Origin: an uncultured bacterium | Lineage (GTDB): Bacteria > Bipolaricaulota > Bipolaricaulia > RBG-16-55-9 > DRJF01 | NCBI GenBank assembly: GCA_913053845.1 | Contig: CAJXGD010000017.1 | Span: 1 to 42,750, forward strand | DNA length: 42,750 nucleotides | Reading direction: 5' to 3' | Shown here: in pieces, positions 23,445 to 31,920 of the stretch | Position numbering within the stretch: position 1 is the stretch's first letter | How the letters are laid out: each line of letters begins with the position of its first letter | Translations under genes and position numbers: made by a program | The notes under the pieces: model-generated | The model's database searches: none | The model's input: only the letters and a program-made list of their open reading frames with translations | Told to the model about the DNA's origin: nothing

Positions 23445-24731
23445 ATGCGGTTACGTATGCTCAAGATTTCCGCAGTGGGATTAGCCCTCCTGGGCTTTAG
23501 CCTCATCGGGGTAGCCCAGATCCAGCCTAGTCCTCAGGGACCACAGATCACAGCGATTGATTTCCCCAACCATATTACACCGGACGGCCAGCCTGTCTCA
23601 GGCGTCGTACACTTCCAAGCACCAGAGGCAAACGTGGCACAGATCAAGATGAAGGTCCTACAGGCTCTCAATGCCGACGGTCAGGACATCTCGAAGAACT
23701 CTGACATACAGGATGCCAGTTGGGACCCTGGGGTGAAGGGGCTGCGTCAGGGGGAGATTCCCTTCAACATCGCCACAAAGATCGAACAAAGGGTGGTGAT
23801 TGCCGCGACGCTGATAGGGAGCAGCGGTCCGGGGCCCAGTAAAGAGTTCTCTTTTGACTCCTTCCTCCAGCCGCAAACACCGTCAGAGATGGTGCTGATC
23901 CCGGCAGGCAGCTTTCAGATGGGGGACAGCTTCAACGAGGGCGACGTTAACGAGCGGCCGGTGCACACGGTGACGGTGAGCGCTTTCTACATGGACAAGT
24001 ATGAGGTGACGAAGGGCTTGTGGGATGATGTGGCCAACTGGGCTGCGGACCACGGCTATGACATTGCGGCTGATAGTGGTTCCGGTAAAGCGATGGACCA
24101 TCCGGTCCAGAGTATCACGTGGTATCAGGCCGTGAAGTGGGCCAATGCGCGGAGCGAGAAGGAGGGGTTGACGCCGGCCTACTACACGGACAGCTCGCAG
24201 ACGACAGTGTATCGGGCTGGGAGCCTGAATGTGCAGACGGAGGGGGTGAAGTGGAGCGCGAACGGGTATCGGTTGCCAACGGAGGCGGAGTGGGAGAAGG
24301 CAGCGCGGGGCGGGGCAACGGGGCATCGCTTTCCCTGGAGCTATACGGACACGATCAACGAAACGCGGGCGAACTACTATGGGGACACGAGATACAGCTA
24401 TGACGAGGGTCCGAACGGCTACAATCCGACCTACGCCACGGGCGGCTTCCCGTATACCAGTCCGGTGGGGAGCTTTGCGCCCAACGGGTATGGGCTTTAC
24501 GACATGACGGGGAACGTTTGGGAGTGGGTCTGGGACTGGTTCGACCCGAACTACTACTCGGCTTCGCCTGGGACTGACCCACATGGCTCAGCGTCGGGGT
24601 CGGCTCGCGTGGAGCGCGGCGGCAGTTGGCATGACACCGCCGGCGCTGGCCGCGTCGCCTATCGCAGCTTCGACTCGCCCGACGCCAAGAGCGACGACTT
24701 GGGCTTTCGCCTCGTGAGAACCGCACCCTGA
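23445..24731 (+). CDS. Secreted formylglycine-generating-enzyme (SUMF1/C-lectin fold) protein
   Basis: A 428-residue exported protein. A signal peptide lies at 1-24 (ISAVGLALLGFSLIGVAQ). A small beta-rich domain fills about 30-140, and a complete FGE-sulfatase domain about 148-428: EMVLIPAGSFQMGD, NERPVHTVTVSAFYMDKYEVT, HPVQSITWYQAVKWANARS, GYRLPTEAEWEKAARGG, NGYGLYDMTGNVWEWVWDWF, RVERGGSWHD and GFRLVRT. In family terms it could activate a partner protein or act as a binding scaffold. Codon use changes sharply near residue 385: the final segment is rich in NNC codons (GAC, ACC, GGC, AGC, TTC) at positions where FGE-type variable proteins of diversity-generating retroelements carry diversified Asn codons. 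AAAGGAGG supports the ATG. Confidence 0.85.
   Translation: MRLRMLKISAVGLALLGFSLIGVAQIQPSPQGPQITAIDFPNHITPDGQPVSGVVHFQAPEANVAQIKMKVLQALNADGQDISKNSDIQDASWDPGVKGLRQGEIPFNIATKIEQRVVIAATLIGSSGPGPSKEFSFDSFLQPQTPSEMVLIPAGSFQMGDSFNEGDVNERPVHTVTVSAFYMDKYEVTKGLWDDVANWAADHGYDIAADSGSGKAMDHPVQSITWYQAVKWANARSEKEGLTPAYYTDSSQTTVYRAGSLNVQTEGVKWSANGYRLPTEAEWEKAARGGATGHRFPWSYTDTINETRANYYGDTRYSYDEGPNGYNPTYATGGFPYTSPVGSFAPNGYGLYDMTGNVWEWVWDWFDPNYYSASPGTDPHGSASGSARVERGGSWHDTAGAGRVAYRSFDSPDAKSDDLGFRLVRTAP
24606..24728 (+). other. Candidate diversity-generating-retroelement variable region
   Basis: The last 41 codons of the FGE-like gene follow the layout of known variable regions: a fixed RxxRGGSW, a run of diverse residues (HDTAGAG), RVAYR, another diverse run (SFDSPDAKSDD) and a fixed GFR. 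Diverse positions are mostly NNC or NNT codons, as expected from A-to-N change at AAC or AAT. No template repeat or reverse transcriptase is seen in the window. Confidence 0.3.
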
Positions 24732-24756
24732 GTCCTTGTCGTGCGAGATGTTTACG

Positions 24757-24779
24757 GGCCAGATGGTATGAGTCTGGCC
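24757..24779 (+). terminator. Hairpin after the FGE-like gene
   Basis: GGCCAGA (24757-24763) and TCTGGCC (24773-24779) form a perfect 7-bp stem with a 9-nt loop, followed a few bases later by TTCGTTTT. It probably ends the FGE-like transcript. Confidence 0.5.
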
Positions 24780-24900
24780 TGGTTCGTTTTGAGCTTTAGC
24801 TATCTCGGGGAAATGAGTAGTCCCTCAGCTGAGTGCAGTTAGAGGAGCGATGAGCTAGGATGGCGGTTTTTTCAGCCCCTGGGGCTTGCTGCTCCTGCAC

Positions 24901-24978
24901 CTGATAGAGCTGATTGACATAGTGTTGCAGCCAGGTCTCAGACACGTCAGTGACGCGGGCAATCCCGGCCGTTGGCAC
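24901..24978 (-). pseudogene. Fragment of a transposase helix-turn-helix (IS1-like)
   Basis: In the 326-bp gap between two plus-strand genes, the minus strand encodes GIARVTDVSETWLQHYVNQLYQ, closely resembling the helix-turn-helix of IS1-type transposases (…GVSxxWLQxYVNxxY…). The rest of the transposase is missing on both sides. I see no terminal inverted repeats. It is best read as a small relic of an insertion sequence. Confidence 0.45.
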
Positions 24979-25001
24979 CACCTGTGCTATAACTCCGGTG
25001 C

Positions 25002-25030
25002 TTGACAATCGCCTGATTCCGGCGTAAGCT
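25002..25030 (+). promoter_or_regulatory. Promoter of the secreted hypothetical gene
   Basis: TTGACA (25002-25007), 17 nt, TAAGCT (25025-25030), giving a leader of about 20 nt before the ATG at 25058. Confidence 0.65.
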
Positions 25031-25057
25031 CAAGTAGAAGATAAAGGTGGACGAAAG

Positions 25058-25573
25058 ATGTCAAAATCAAGAATAGCTCAGAAGGCATGTTATGGAGCGC
25101 TAGCCCTGGCGCTCTTGCTGGGCCTGACCGGGACGAGCGCGCTCGGTGCCAACGCGCCCCTGGCGCAGCCCGCACCTCTCAAGGTGCTGATCATAGACGA
25201 GACCAGAACGCTGACCGCTTCGTTTCAAGTCAACGCCCTGATCCTGGCGCTGCGAGCCCAGCCAGCTCTCTCCGTGGCCGCCCAGTTCGCCAAGGTCGGC
25301 TCCGGTATGGAGTTTCCCCCGCTCCAGGGCGTAGCTGGCCAGCGCTTTGACCTGATCATCATTGTACCCCGGAAGCTGACCGAGTTGCGGCAAATCTGGT
25401 TTATCACCCGCCCCTGGAACGAGCTGAGCCCCACCCTGCGGACGGCCGTGGGCGCCATCGCTCAAGTGGCAGAAAAGATCTTTGGCCCCACCGGGGTACA
25501 TTCCCGTGATGTCCGGCAGGATCTGGTGCCCGGTTGGTTTGCCACCATCTTCGAGCGCCAGGGCTTGCTCTGA
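25058..25573 (+). CDS. Secreted protein of unknown function
   Basis: A 171-residue protein I do not recognise. A signal peptide is clear (residues 8-31, YGALALALLLGLTGTSALGANA). The mature part alternates strands and helices: LKVLIIDETRTLTASFQVNALILALRA, FDLIIIVPRKL, IWFITRPWNELSPTLRTAVGAIAQ. The pattern suggests a small Rossmann-like or periplasmic-binding-type fold (a start strand with D-E, a later hydrophobic strand). No catalytic motif stands out. It has its own promoter, and the next gene begins 44 bp after its stop, so the two are probably cotranscribed. Confidence 0.6.
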   Translation: MSKSRIAQKACYGALALALLLGLTGTSALGANAPLAQPAPLKVLIIDETRTLTASFQVNALILALRAQPALSVAAQFAKVGSGMEFPPLQGVAGQRFDLIIIVPRKLTELRQIWFITRPWNELSPTLRTAVGAIAQVAEKIFGPTGVHSRDVRQDLVPGWFATIFERQGLL

Positions 25574-25616
25574 TCTGCCCGCACCGTTCGAGCGCCTAGG
25601 GAAGCCGCTTAGAGCC

Positions 25617-26576
25617 ATGAGGCCACTCTGGCAGCGCAGCATCATCTACCTAACTCTGGTGGTCCTGTCGGTCGCGATCGGCATCTGGGCCATTCTCTAT
25701 TTCGATCTGGCCGGTCACGTCCTGATCTCGCTCGATTCAAACGGCACTGCCTCCTCCGAGTCAACTGCGGCTGGAGCTCCTCCTACCGGCCAACAGCAGC
25801 CCGGTGTGTCCAGTTCACCGGAGCAGGCAGCCTCGTCGCCGAAGGGCAAGCCAAATCCTCCGCCAGTTCGGGCCAAGGTCGAGCGAGGCCGGCTGATAGC
25901 ACGGTTCAAGGGCCGTGTGATCAGTGATGAGCAGTTTCAGTTGACCCAGACGATCGACGGTCTGGAGCTCATCAGCCAAGGGAAGTTCTATCTACGGTTA
26001 CTCATCGTCAACGCTACCATAAATTACAGCCAGCAGATCCAGTGGGGAGGTGATTTCCGCCCCCAGCGCTATTCATTGGTCGCCCGTGGGCCGCTGGGCT
26101 TAGGTGATCGCTCCATCCAGATCGAGATCGGCCTGCAGCAGGCCACTATCATCAATGGTAATAGCAAAACGCGACGTCCGCTGCCCTCAGGTCCTTTCTT
26201 CCTGGCTGGCAGTTTCAGCTCTTATCTGGTGCTGCCCAAGATCTTGAGTGCCCACGCCCAGGCGGTCCGGCTGGAGCTGCCGGTCCTGCCTTCGGGCTGG
26301 CGCGGGGAGACCGCGCCGGGTCAGGGGGTCAGCGAGCGAGCGGATCTGGCCTCATCACTGACGCTGGAGCGCACCGGAGCCGCCACACTGATTGGCAATG
26401 GGCCGGAAGCTAAGCAGTTGCAGGTCGAGCGCTATTCGCTGAAGATAGGAGAATTGGTCAGCGATTTCTTCATTAAAGACAATCGGTTTATCGGCTCGCT
26501 CTCCCAGCCGGCCGGTCCCGACCAGCTCAGCGTCTATCGTGCCGATATTTTTCCCCAGGGATTTCATCTGAAGTAG
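25617..26576 (+). CDS. Membrane-anchored protein with anti-sigma-like periplasmic domain
   Basis: A 319-residue protein starting at ATG 25617 (MRPLWQRSIIYLTLVVLSVAIG); the open frame to 25482 overlaps the previous gene and lacks a ribosome site. One transmembrane helix lies at about 8-28, followed by a Ser/Pro/Gly/Ala-rich linker (about 40-85), then a beta-rich extracytoplasmic domain. That domain ends VYRADIFPQGFHLK, closely like the end of the anti-sigma factor at 1671-2885 (VFRSDLFPQGLSLA). A shared order of strands (LTQTIDGLELISQGKFYL, FRPQRYSLVARGPL, SFSSYLVLPKIL) supports homology. It has no zinc-finger sigma-binding part, so it would share the sensor or ligand but not sigma inhibition. 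It converges on the VWA gene. Confidence 0.62.
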   Translation: MRPLWQRSIIYLTLVVLSVAIGIWAILYFDLAGHVLISLDSNGTASSESTAAGAPPTGQQQPGVSSSPEQAASSPKGKPNPPPVRAKVERGRLIARFKGRVISDEQFQLTQTIDGLELISQGKFYLRLLIVNATINYSQQIQWGGDFRPQRYSLVARGPLGLGDRSIQIEIGLQQATIINGNSKTRRPLPSGPFFLAGSFSSYLVLPKILSAHAQAVRLELPVLPSGWRGETAPGQGVSERADLASSLTLERTGAATLIGNGPEAKQLQVERYSLKIGELVSDFFIKDNRFIGSLSQPAGPDQLSVYRADIFPQGFHLK

Positions 26577-26588
26577 GGTAGGACAGTT

Positions 26589-29153
26589 TCAAGAGCGTTG
26601 CGGCAGCTTGCGGGCAATCAGGTCGGCCAGGAAGAGCGCCAAGCCGGCCAGGAGCAGCTCCGGCCAGATCTTCCGATAGATCACCCGGTGGCCCAATAGC
26701 TGGGCGGGCAGCTTGTCGGCGCCTTCGAGATAACGCCCGCCCGTCTGCTGCGCGATATGCACCAGCGCCATCTGATCGAGACCGATCGCTTGGTATTCGG
26801 CAGGATAAGGCACCGAGAGAGCCCGCCGCAGCCGGCCCAGGTCTTTCCCGCCGGCCGAAACCCCCTGGAGCTGCAAGAGATAAACCCCTTGAGGCAAGGG
26901 CCCGGAGCTGGCCTGATAACGACCGGGGGCTACCTGGTGAAATACTAGCGGAATCTCAGCCTGACCTACCTGGCTTAGCCGGGCTTTCAACTTGAGTTGG
27001 TCTAGCCAACGCCCCCCCCGCTGGGCTTCCACCGTGGCCTGCAGGCGCCCGCCTGACAGGTGGGTCTGGAGCTTGAACTGGGCCAGTTGCGGCGGCTCCT
27101 CACTGTAGACCTGTCCCAGCAACTGCGCCGCCAATCGGCTGAGGCCAGACCAGCGCACCCAGGCGCCGGAGCCCTCGCCGGCCAGATCGGTATTGAGCAC
27201 CACCACCTGGCCCAGCCCATAGCGCCAATAGCTGACCAGCGCGTCCGGCTGCTCCCCTTGACCCGGCGTGATCAGCTCGACCTCGCTGGTCGGCTTGGGG
27301 AAGGTGAGCACATGGCCATCCAGCGGAGGGATGTTTGCCGGAGCGACCGGCCCCAAGCGCCCCACCGCCGGACCGGGGAGCACCGGACTGTTCCCCTGGA
27401 TCCAGCGGTTGCGCACCACCCGGCGCAGCTCTTCTAGGGTGATGCGCGGCAGATCATGGGCATCCATCACCTGATAGATCTTTCCCTGGCCCGCCCGCTG
27501 CAGCTCTTGGAGTATCTGCATGTCAGCGTTGGGGCCGATGGCGATCGCGGAGGCGGTGATGCCGTCCGCGCGAATTTGGCGGAAGAGTCGCGAGAAATCC
27601 TTGCCCACCTTGGCCACCTTGCCATCGGAGAAGACGATCAGGTGCTTGACCCGTGCCTGGACCTTGGCTAGGGCCCCGATCGCCGCCTGCAGCGCCGGAT
27701 AGAGATCGGTCCCTCCGCCGGCGGTCAGTTTGCCGATCGCCTGGGCCAGCGAGGCGCGGCTGGGTACTTGGCCTAGCGGCAGCACCCATTGATGGCCCAC
27801 GGAGAAGGCGATGATGCCCAAGAGGCTGCGCGGAGCCAGCGCGGACACCGTGCCCAAGGCGGCCTGCTTGAGCAGGTCCAGCTTACGCGCCCCGCCGGCC
27901 GCCTCGCCCATGCTGCCGGAGCGATCGAGCACCAGCACCAACGCCAAGGGAGGCAGCCGCAGCTCCTGTGGACCTTCGTAGGAGAGCGGCAGGATGCGCT
28001 CGAACTGCTTGTTGTCAAACCCCTGCACCGCGGAGCGCCCCTGGATCAGCAGCAGCCCGCCCCCCTGGTCGCGCACGTAGCCGGTCAAAGTGGCGATCTG
28101 CTCGGCGTTCAGTTCGCTCAGCGGAGCGTTATCCAGGATCACCGCGCGATAAGAAAGCAAGCCGACCGCGCTGGGCTGCCACTGGCGCAGCGTCGTCTGC
28201 CGATAGGCATAGCCGGCCTGAGCCAGCAGCTTGGGCAGAGCGCTCTCGTCCGGCGTCTTGGCCGAGATGAGCAGCACCTGCGGTCCGCCTCGAGCCTCGA
28301 CCAGCGCGGTATACTTATTATTCTGGGCCAGCGAGTCCCCCGGCACTTGCAGCACCGCCTGATAGCGATAGAGGCCTGCTTGATCGAGTTGATCCTGGAA
28401 GGAAAACCGGTTAAGCCCCGGAGAAAGCTTCACCTTCCGGCGCATCTGGGGCAACAGTCGGCCATCGCGATAGATGACCAGCGTGCCCTGAGCATAGCTA
28501 TTGGCGAAGAGTTGCACTTGCAACCTGAAGGGCATCTGCTGGCTGACCTGCCGCGGGGCCTGCAACCGGGCTATCCAATACTCCGAATGAATGTCTGCCA
28601 GGGGCCAGGCGGATATCTGCACGCCCTGGCGTCTAGCGCGGGCCAGAACCTGATCCAGCTCACCTCCGCTGCTGCGGCCGTCGGAGAGCAGCACGACCGA
28701 TTTGCCCCCTTGGGCCGGAAAGCTGTCCAGGGCCAGCTCGAGCGCCGCAGCGATATCGGAGCCCAAGGGATCAATCGTGCTATGGATCTCCCGGACGCTG
28801 ATGGTGGGTTGGAAACCCTGCTCGATGAGCGGCTGCCGCCCGAAGACTATCAGGCCATAGCGGGTATGGGGCCGAGGAACGGCCAGTTGGCGCACCTGAG
28901 CCAGCAGTCCGGCCGGATCATCGGCCAGCCGGGTGCTCTGGGAGAGATCGAGCAGAAAGTAGACCCAGCGAGTCTCCACTTGGCTGCCCACGCCCGGCCC
29001 GGACAGCGCCAGGATCAGCATTGTCAGGACCGAGAGTCGCAAGAGCAGTGGCCAGCTTCGGACTCGCCGCCGCAGCAAGCCGGCCAGCGGCAAGAGCAAC
29101 AGGAGCAAAGCCCACGGATGGGCAAAACGTAGTAGATCAAGCCAGCCATTCAT
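26589..29153 (-). CDS. Large membrane protein with two VWA domains
   Basis: An 854-residue membrane protein, last gene of the second MoxR operon. Two helices (about 14-28 and 38-52) start it. A first von Willebrand A domain (about 62-190) keeps the metal motif D69-L-S-Q-S73 and LLSDGRSSGG. A glutamine-amidotransferase-like Rossmann domain follows (about 290-380: PQVLLISAKTPDES, YRAVILDNAPLSEL, GGGLLLIQGRSA). A second VWA domain (about 403-560) has D410-R-S-G-S414, GGGTDLYPAL and VFSDGKVAKV. A C-terminal helix (LLLAGLALFLADLIARK) ends it. Both metal sites look intact. The start overlaps the upstream gene (ATGA). By family it would be a BatA/B-like partner of MoxR; the exact role is unknown. 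Confidence 0.85.
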   Translation of the reverse strand: MNGWLDLLRFAHPWALLLLLLPLAGLLRRRVRSWPLLLRLSVLTMLILALSGPGVGSQVETRWVYFLLDLSQSTRLADDPAGLLAQVRQLAVPRPHTRYGLIVFGRQPLIEQGFQPTISVREIHSTIDPLGSDIAAALELALDSFPAQGGKSVVLLSDGRSSGGELDQVLARARRQGVQISAWPLADIHSEYWIARLQAPRQVSQQMPFRLQVQLFANSYAQGTLVIYRDGRLLPQMRRKVKLSPGLNRFSFQDQLDQAGLYRYQAVLQVPGDSLAQNNKYTALVEARGGPQVLLISAKTPDESALPKLLAQAGYAYRQTTLRQWQPSAVGLLSYRAVILDNAPLSELNAEQIATLTGYVRDQGGGLLLIQGRSAVQGFDNKQFERILPLSYEGPQELRLPPLALVLVLDRSGSMGEAAGGARKLDLLKQAALGTVSALAPRSLLGIIAFSVGHQWVLPLGQVPSRASLAQAIGKLTAGGGTDLYPALQAAIGALAKVQARVKHLIVFSDGKVAKVGKDFSRLFRQIRADGITASAIAIGPNADMQILQELQRAGQGKIYQVMDAHDLPRITLEELRRVVRNRWIQGNSPVLPGPAVGRLGPVAPANIPPLDGHVLTFPKPTSEVELITPGQGEQPDALVSYWRYGLGQVVVLNTDLAGEGSGAWVRWSGLSRLAAQLLGQVYSEEPPQLAQFKLQTHLSGGRLQATVEAQRGGRWLDQLKLKARLSQVGQAEIPLVFHQVAPGRYQASSGPLPQGVYLLQLQGVSAGGKDLGRLRRALSVPYPAEYQAIGLDQMALVHIAQQTGGRYLEGADKLPAQLLGHRVIYRKIWPELLLAGLALFLADLIARKLPQRS

Positions 29154-31045
29154 GAGTGCCTCCCCAAAAGCGGCCAGGTGAGCCGCAGACGCCAGGCGGG
29201 CTCAAAGAGGCTCAGCTCCAAAGCCAGCAGGGCCAATCCGGCCAAGAGCAGGAAGGGCCAGAGCGGCCGCGCGGCTCGTAGGGGCAATCCCTTGTGGTTG
29301 CCCTGGCCTTGGACAGGCAGATGACCCACCCCTACAGGTGTGGCAGCACCGGCCCGGCTCTCGATATCTTGCGATTCGGAGGCCGGCAGATTGACGGCAA
29401 ACTCCAGCGCTGCCGAGCCGTTCTTAAGCGTATAGAAGCCGGGACGCTCCGCCTGGCCGCAGGGCACAGCCCGGTCTGGGCTCGGATAGCTGCACTGAGT
29501 CCCTGCCGGTCCTACGACCTGGACGGTGCCGGAAGAGAGCTCCTGGAGCGGCAGCTCGCTGCCAGAGGTCAGTTGGACCGACCGCTCGCGCTGCGGCTCC
29601 AGCCACTCGATCAGATGGCTGATCAAAATCGGGAAGTCTACCGTGAGCAAGAGATTGGAGTTGTCCAGGTCGGGCGAGAAGGGCAGCGCGGCCAAGCGCA
29701 GGCCGGGCGCCTCATAGACATAGAGCGCTGGCCACTGCCCGGCGCGCAGCAGCGTCTGCCCCTGGGGGCTAAGCTCGGTAGCGCGCACTTTGGCCACGAA
29801 GATCTCCTCCGGTCGCACCGCCGCCAGGAGCGGGCTGCGCTCTGCCTGCCACTTGCCGGCCGGCTGCTCTTCTCCCAAGCTGACCAGCGGCGGATAAGCG
29901 GCATCCAGCAGCAAGAGATGGCCGGAGGCCAGTGGCGGCAAGCTTGTCTTATAGGCGACGATCAGGTCATAGCCGGCAGCGTCGGAGCCTGATGGCAAGC
30001 TCTTGACGCGGGTCAGGCGAGCCTGAAAGAGCGCGCGCAGCGCGCCCTGCAGCAGGCGATTGTCCGGGCCGACCCACAGGACGCGCGGCGGACGGCGCTG
30101 CGGCGGCAGGGCGTAGCGCCGGTTGTCGGCTATGAATACTTCGCCCGGCAGCGGTGAGAGCGAGGCGCGAAAGCGCAGGCCTTCTCCTGGGTTAATTGCC
30201 CCCTGATAGTTGAATGAGTCGCTCAGACGCTCTCCGGCAGCCAGACTGAGAATTTTATGTAAGATTGTCCGATCGTCCAGTGAGATATCTAGAGAGACTT
30301 GCCGGGCTTTGGCACTGGCATTCTCTACTTTGACGAAGAGATCATAGCCATGGCCATCCGGCTGTCGGCGCACGCTAAAACCGGTTAGGGCCAGGTTTCC
30401 CGGCGGCTGAGCCGCAGTGACCAGGTGCACTTGCCAACTCTCCGGCAGGCGGGCTCTCGGGATATGGTCGCTGAAGAGCACTATCTGCTCAAAGCGCGAC
30501 TCCGGCGCTTGGCTACGCAGGAGCTCCAGCAACTCGCCCGGATCAGCGTTGCCCTCGTAGGTCGGCTCTGAGGCGCGCAGGGCGCTCAGCGCTTGGGTGC
30601 GCGAGCTCTTCACCCCGGCCAACAGGCGAGGGTGGCTCTCGGCCTGGATGATCACCGTCCGGGCGACCGGATTGTCGGTCAGCAGCGCTGTGGCTTGAGC
30701 TATGGCCTGTTGATAGCGCGTCTTTTGGCCTGAGCCCAGCCGGGCGCGCATCGAAGCGGAGCCGTCAATGAATATGGCCAGCAGGCGAGCGCCTCGGCCA
30801 GGCGCATAGAGCACCGGGTCGGCCAGGGCCCCGACCAAGAGCGCCAGGGCGGCCAGTTGCAATAGCAGCAGGCCGATGTGGCTCCAGAGCCAGCGCAGGA
30901 AACTGTGCGGGCGCTCCTGGCTGCCAGGCCAGAGGAAAAGTGCCGAGACTGGATAGGCGCGGGCGCGGCGCCGCAGAAAATAGATCGCCGTGATCAAGCC
31001 TGACAGGCCCAGCAGCCACAGCGCGCCCGGATTGAGCCAGCTCAT
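29150..31045 (-). CDS. BatA-type membrane VWA protein
   Basis: A 631-residue membrane protein with the BatA N-terminal layout: LNPGALWLLGLSGLITAIYFLRRR, then VSALFLWP, a second helix (LLLLQLAALALLVGALADP) and a VWA domain starting at LLAIFIDGSASMRAR with the metal motif D94-G-S-A-S98. A long extracytoplasmic beta-rich region follows (including a CARDB-like FDLxVxVENASAKARQVSLDI part), then a Rossmann-like domain (RVLWVGPDNRLLQ) and a C-terminal helix (FLLLAGLALLALELSLFEP). It overlaps both neighbours by ATGA. Bat proteins were first linked to oxygen tolerance in Bacteroides, but the general role is membrane complex assembly with MoxR. Confidence 0.85.
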   Translation of the reverse strand: MSWLNPGALWLLGLSGLITAIYFLRRRARAYPVSALFLWPGSQERPHSFLRWLWSHIGLLLLQLAALALLVGALADPVLYAPGRGARLLAIFIDGSASMRARLGSGQKTRYQQAIAQATALLTDNPVARTVIIQAESHPRLLAGVKSSRTQALSALRASEPTYEGNADPGELLELLRSQAPESRFEQIVLFSDHIPRARLPESWQVHLVTAAQPPGNLALTGFSVRRQPDGHGYDLFVKVENASAKARQVSLDISLDDRTILHKILSLAAGERLSDSFNYQGAINPGEGLRFRASLSPLPGEVFIADNRRYALPPQRRPPRVLWVGPDNRLLQGALRALFQARLTRVKSLPSGSDAAGYDLIVAYKTSLPPLASGHLLLLDAAYPPLVSLGEEQPAGKWQAERSPLLAAVRPEEIFVAKVRATELSPQGQTLLRAGQWPALYVYEAPGLRLAALPFSPDLDNSNLLLTVDFPILISHLIEWLEPQRERSVQLTSGSELPLQELSSGTVQVVGPAGTQCSYPSPDRAVPCGQAERPGFYTLKNGSAALEFAVNLPASESQDIESRAGAATPVGVGHLPVQGQGNHKGLPLRAARPLWPFLLLAGLALLALELSLFEPAWRLRLTWPLLGRHS

Positions 31046-31917
31046 TTGAGAAACACCCCTCGGCGCAGCGTCTCAAAGATGCTCTGTTCTAGGGGGTTCG
31101 CCGTGGAAAGCAAAAAATAGTCGCAGGACAACTGCTGACAGAAGGCTTCCAACTCGCGGCGATAGGCGCTCAGGCGGGCGCGGTAGGCGCCGAGCGTCTG
31201 GGCACCTAGATAGGCCGGCTTGGCGCGCCCGCTCCCTTCCACGTCGACCAGGCGCACCTCGCCGCCGGCCAGGGGCGCCAGGTCCGGCGGGGCCAGCAGT
31301 TGCAAGACCACCGGCTGAAAGCGGTGCCAGCGCAGGCAGGCCAGTCCCTCTTGATAGCCCTCCTCGCTGAGCATGTCGGAGATCAGGATGGCCAGACCAC
31401 CCTCATGGTGCTGCTGACAGAAGTCGGCCAAGGACTCGTTGATCGAAGTCTCCCCGGCACTCTCCAGCCCGCGCAGGTAGCGGAAGATCTCGAAGACCTG
31501 GCGGGCACCTGAGCGCGGGGGCACACCGCCTTGTAGCCGGGAGGCGAAGGGAAATACCGCCACGCGATTGAGATCTTTGAGGGCCAAGTAGGCCAGTGCC
31601 GCAGCCAGTTTAACGCCATAAGCCAGCTTATCGCCGATCTCCATCGAGCGGCTCACGTCCACGAAAAGATAGACCGGCACATCCTCCTCACGGGTGAAGA
31701 CTTTGATGAACAGGCGATCCAGTCGCCCGTAGAGATTCCAATCTACGTAGCGGAAATCATCACCGGGGTGATATTGGCGATATTCGGCGAATTCGAGGCT
31801 CATTCCGGCACGAGGTGCCAGCCGTGAGCCCAGCGGCCGACCGCGCGAGCGCTGGCGAAAAACCAACTGCAAGCGCTCCAAGCGGCGGAGAAACTCCTCA
31901 TCGAGCAGCGTGCTCAT
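31042..31917 (-). CDS. DUF58 protein with VWA-type metal motif
   Basis: A 291-residue cytoplasmic DUF58 protein. The signature LEFAEYRQYHPGDDFRYVDW lies at about 40-60, then VPVYLFVDVSRSME with the D-x-S-x-S metal motif (unlike the DUF58 copy at 8757, which lacks it), and LAILISDMLSEEGY. No transmembrane helix is present, in contrast to the first DUF58 copy. GGAGGT lies 7 nt before the ATG, and the gene starts 3 nt after the MoxR stop. It would bind MoxR and the membrane VWA proteins encoded downstream. Confidence 0.92.
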   Translation of the reverse strand: MSTLLDEEFLRRLERLQLVFRQRSRGRPLGSRLAPRAGMSLEFAEYRQYHPGDDFRYVDWNLYGRLDRLFIKVFTREEDVPVYLFVDVSRSMEIGDKLAYGVKLAAALAYLALKDLNRVAVFPFASRLQGGVPPRSGARQVFEIFRYLRGLESAGETSINESLADFCQQHHEGGLAILISDMLSEEGYQEGLACLRWHRFQPVVLQLLAPPDLAPLAGGEVRLVDVEGSGRAKPAYLGAQTLGAYRARLSAYRRELEAFCQQLSCDYFLLSTANPLEQSIFETLRRGVFLK

Positions 31918-31920
31918 GCC

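Noticed and set aside
24732..25057. Template repeat for the candidate variable region
   Set aside because: No copy of the RGGSW-GFR coding segment is visible downstream, and no reverse transcriptase frame lies in the window.
27789..29132. 447-codon plus-strand frame opposite the double-VWA gene
   Set aside because: High-GC antisense shadow; the minus-strand protein has intact VWA motifs and operon overlaps.
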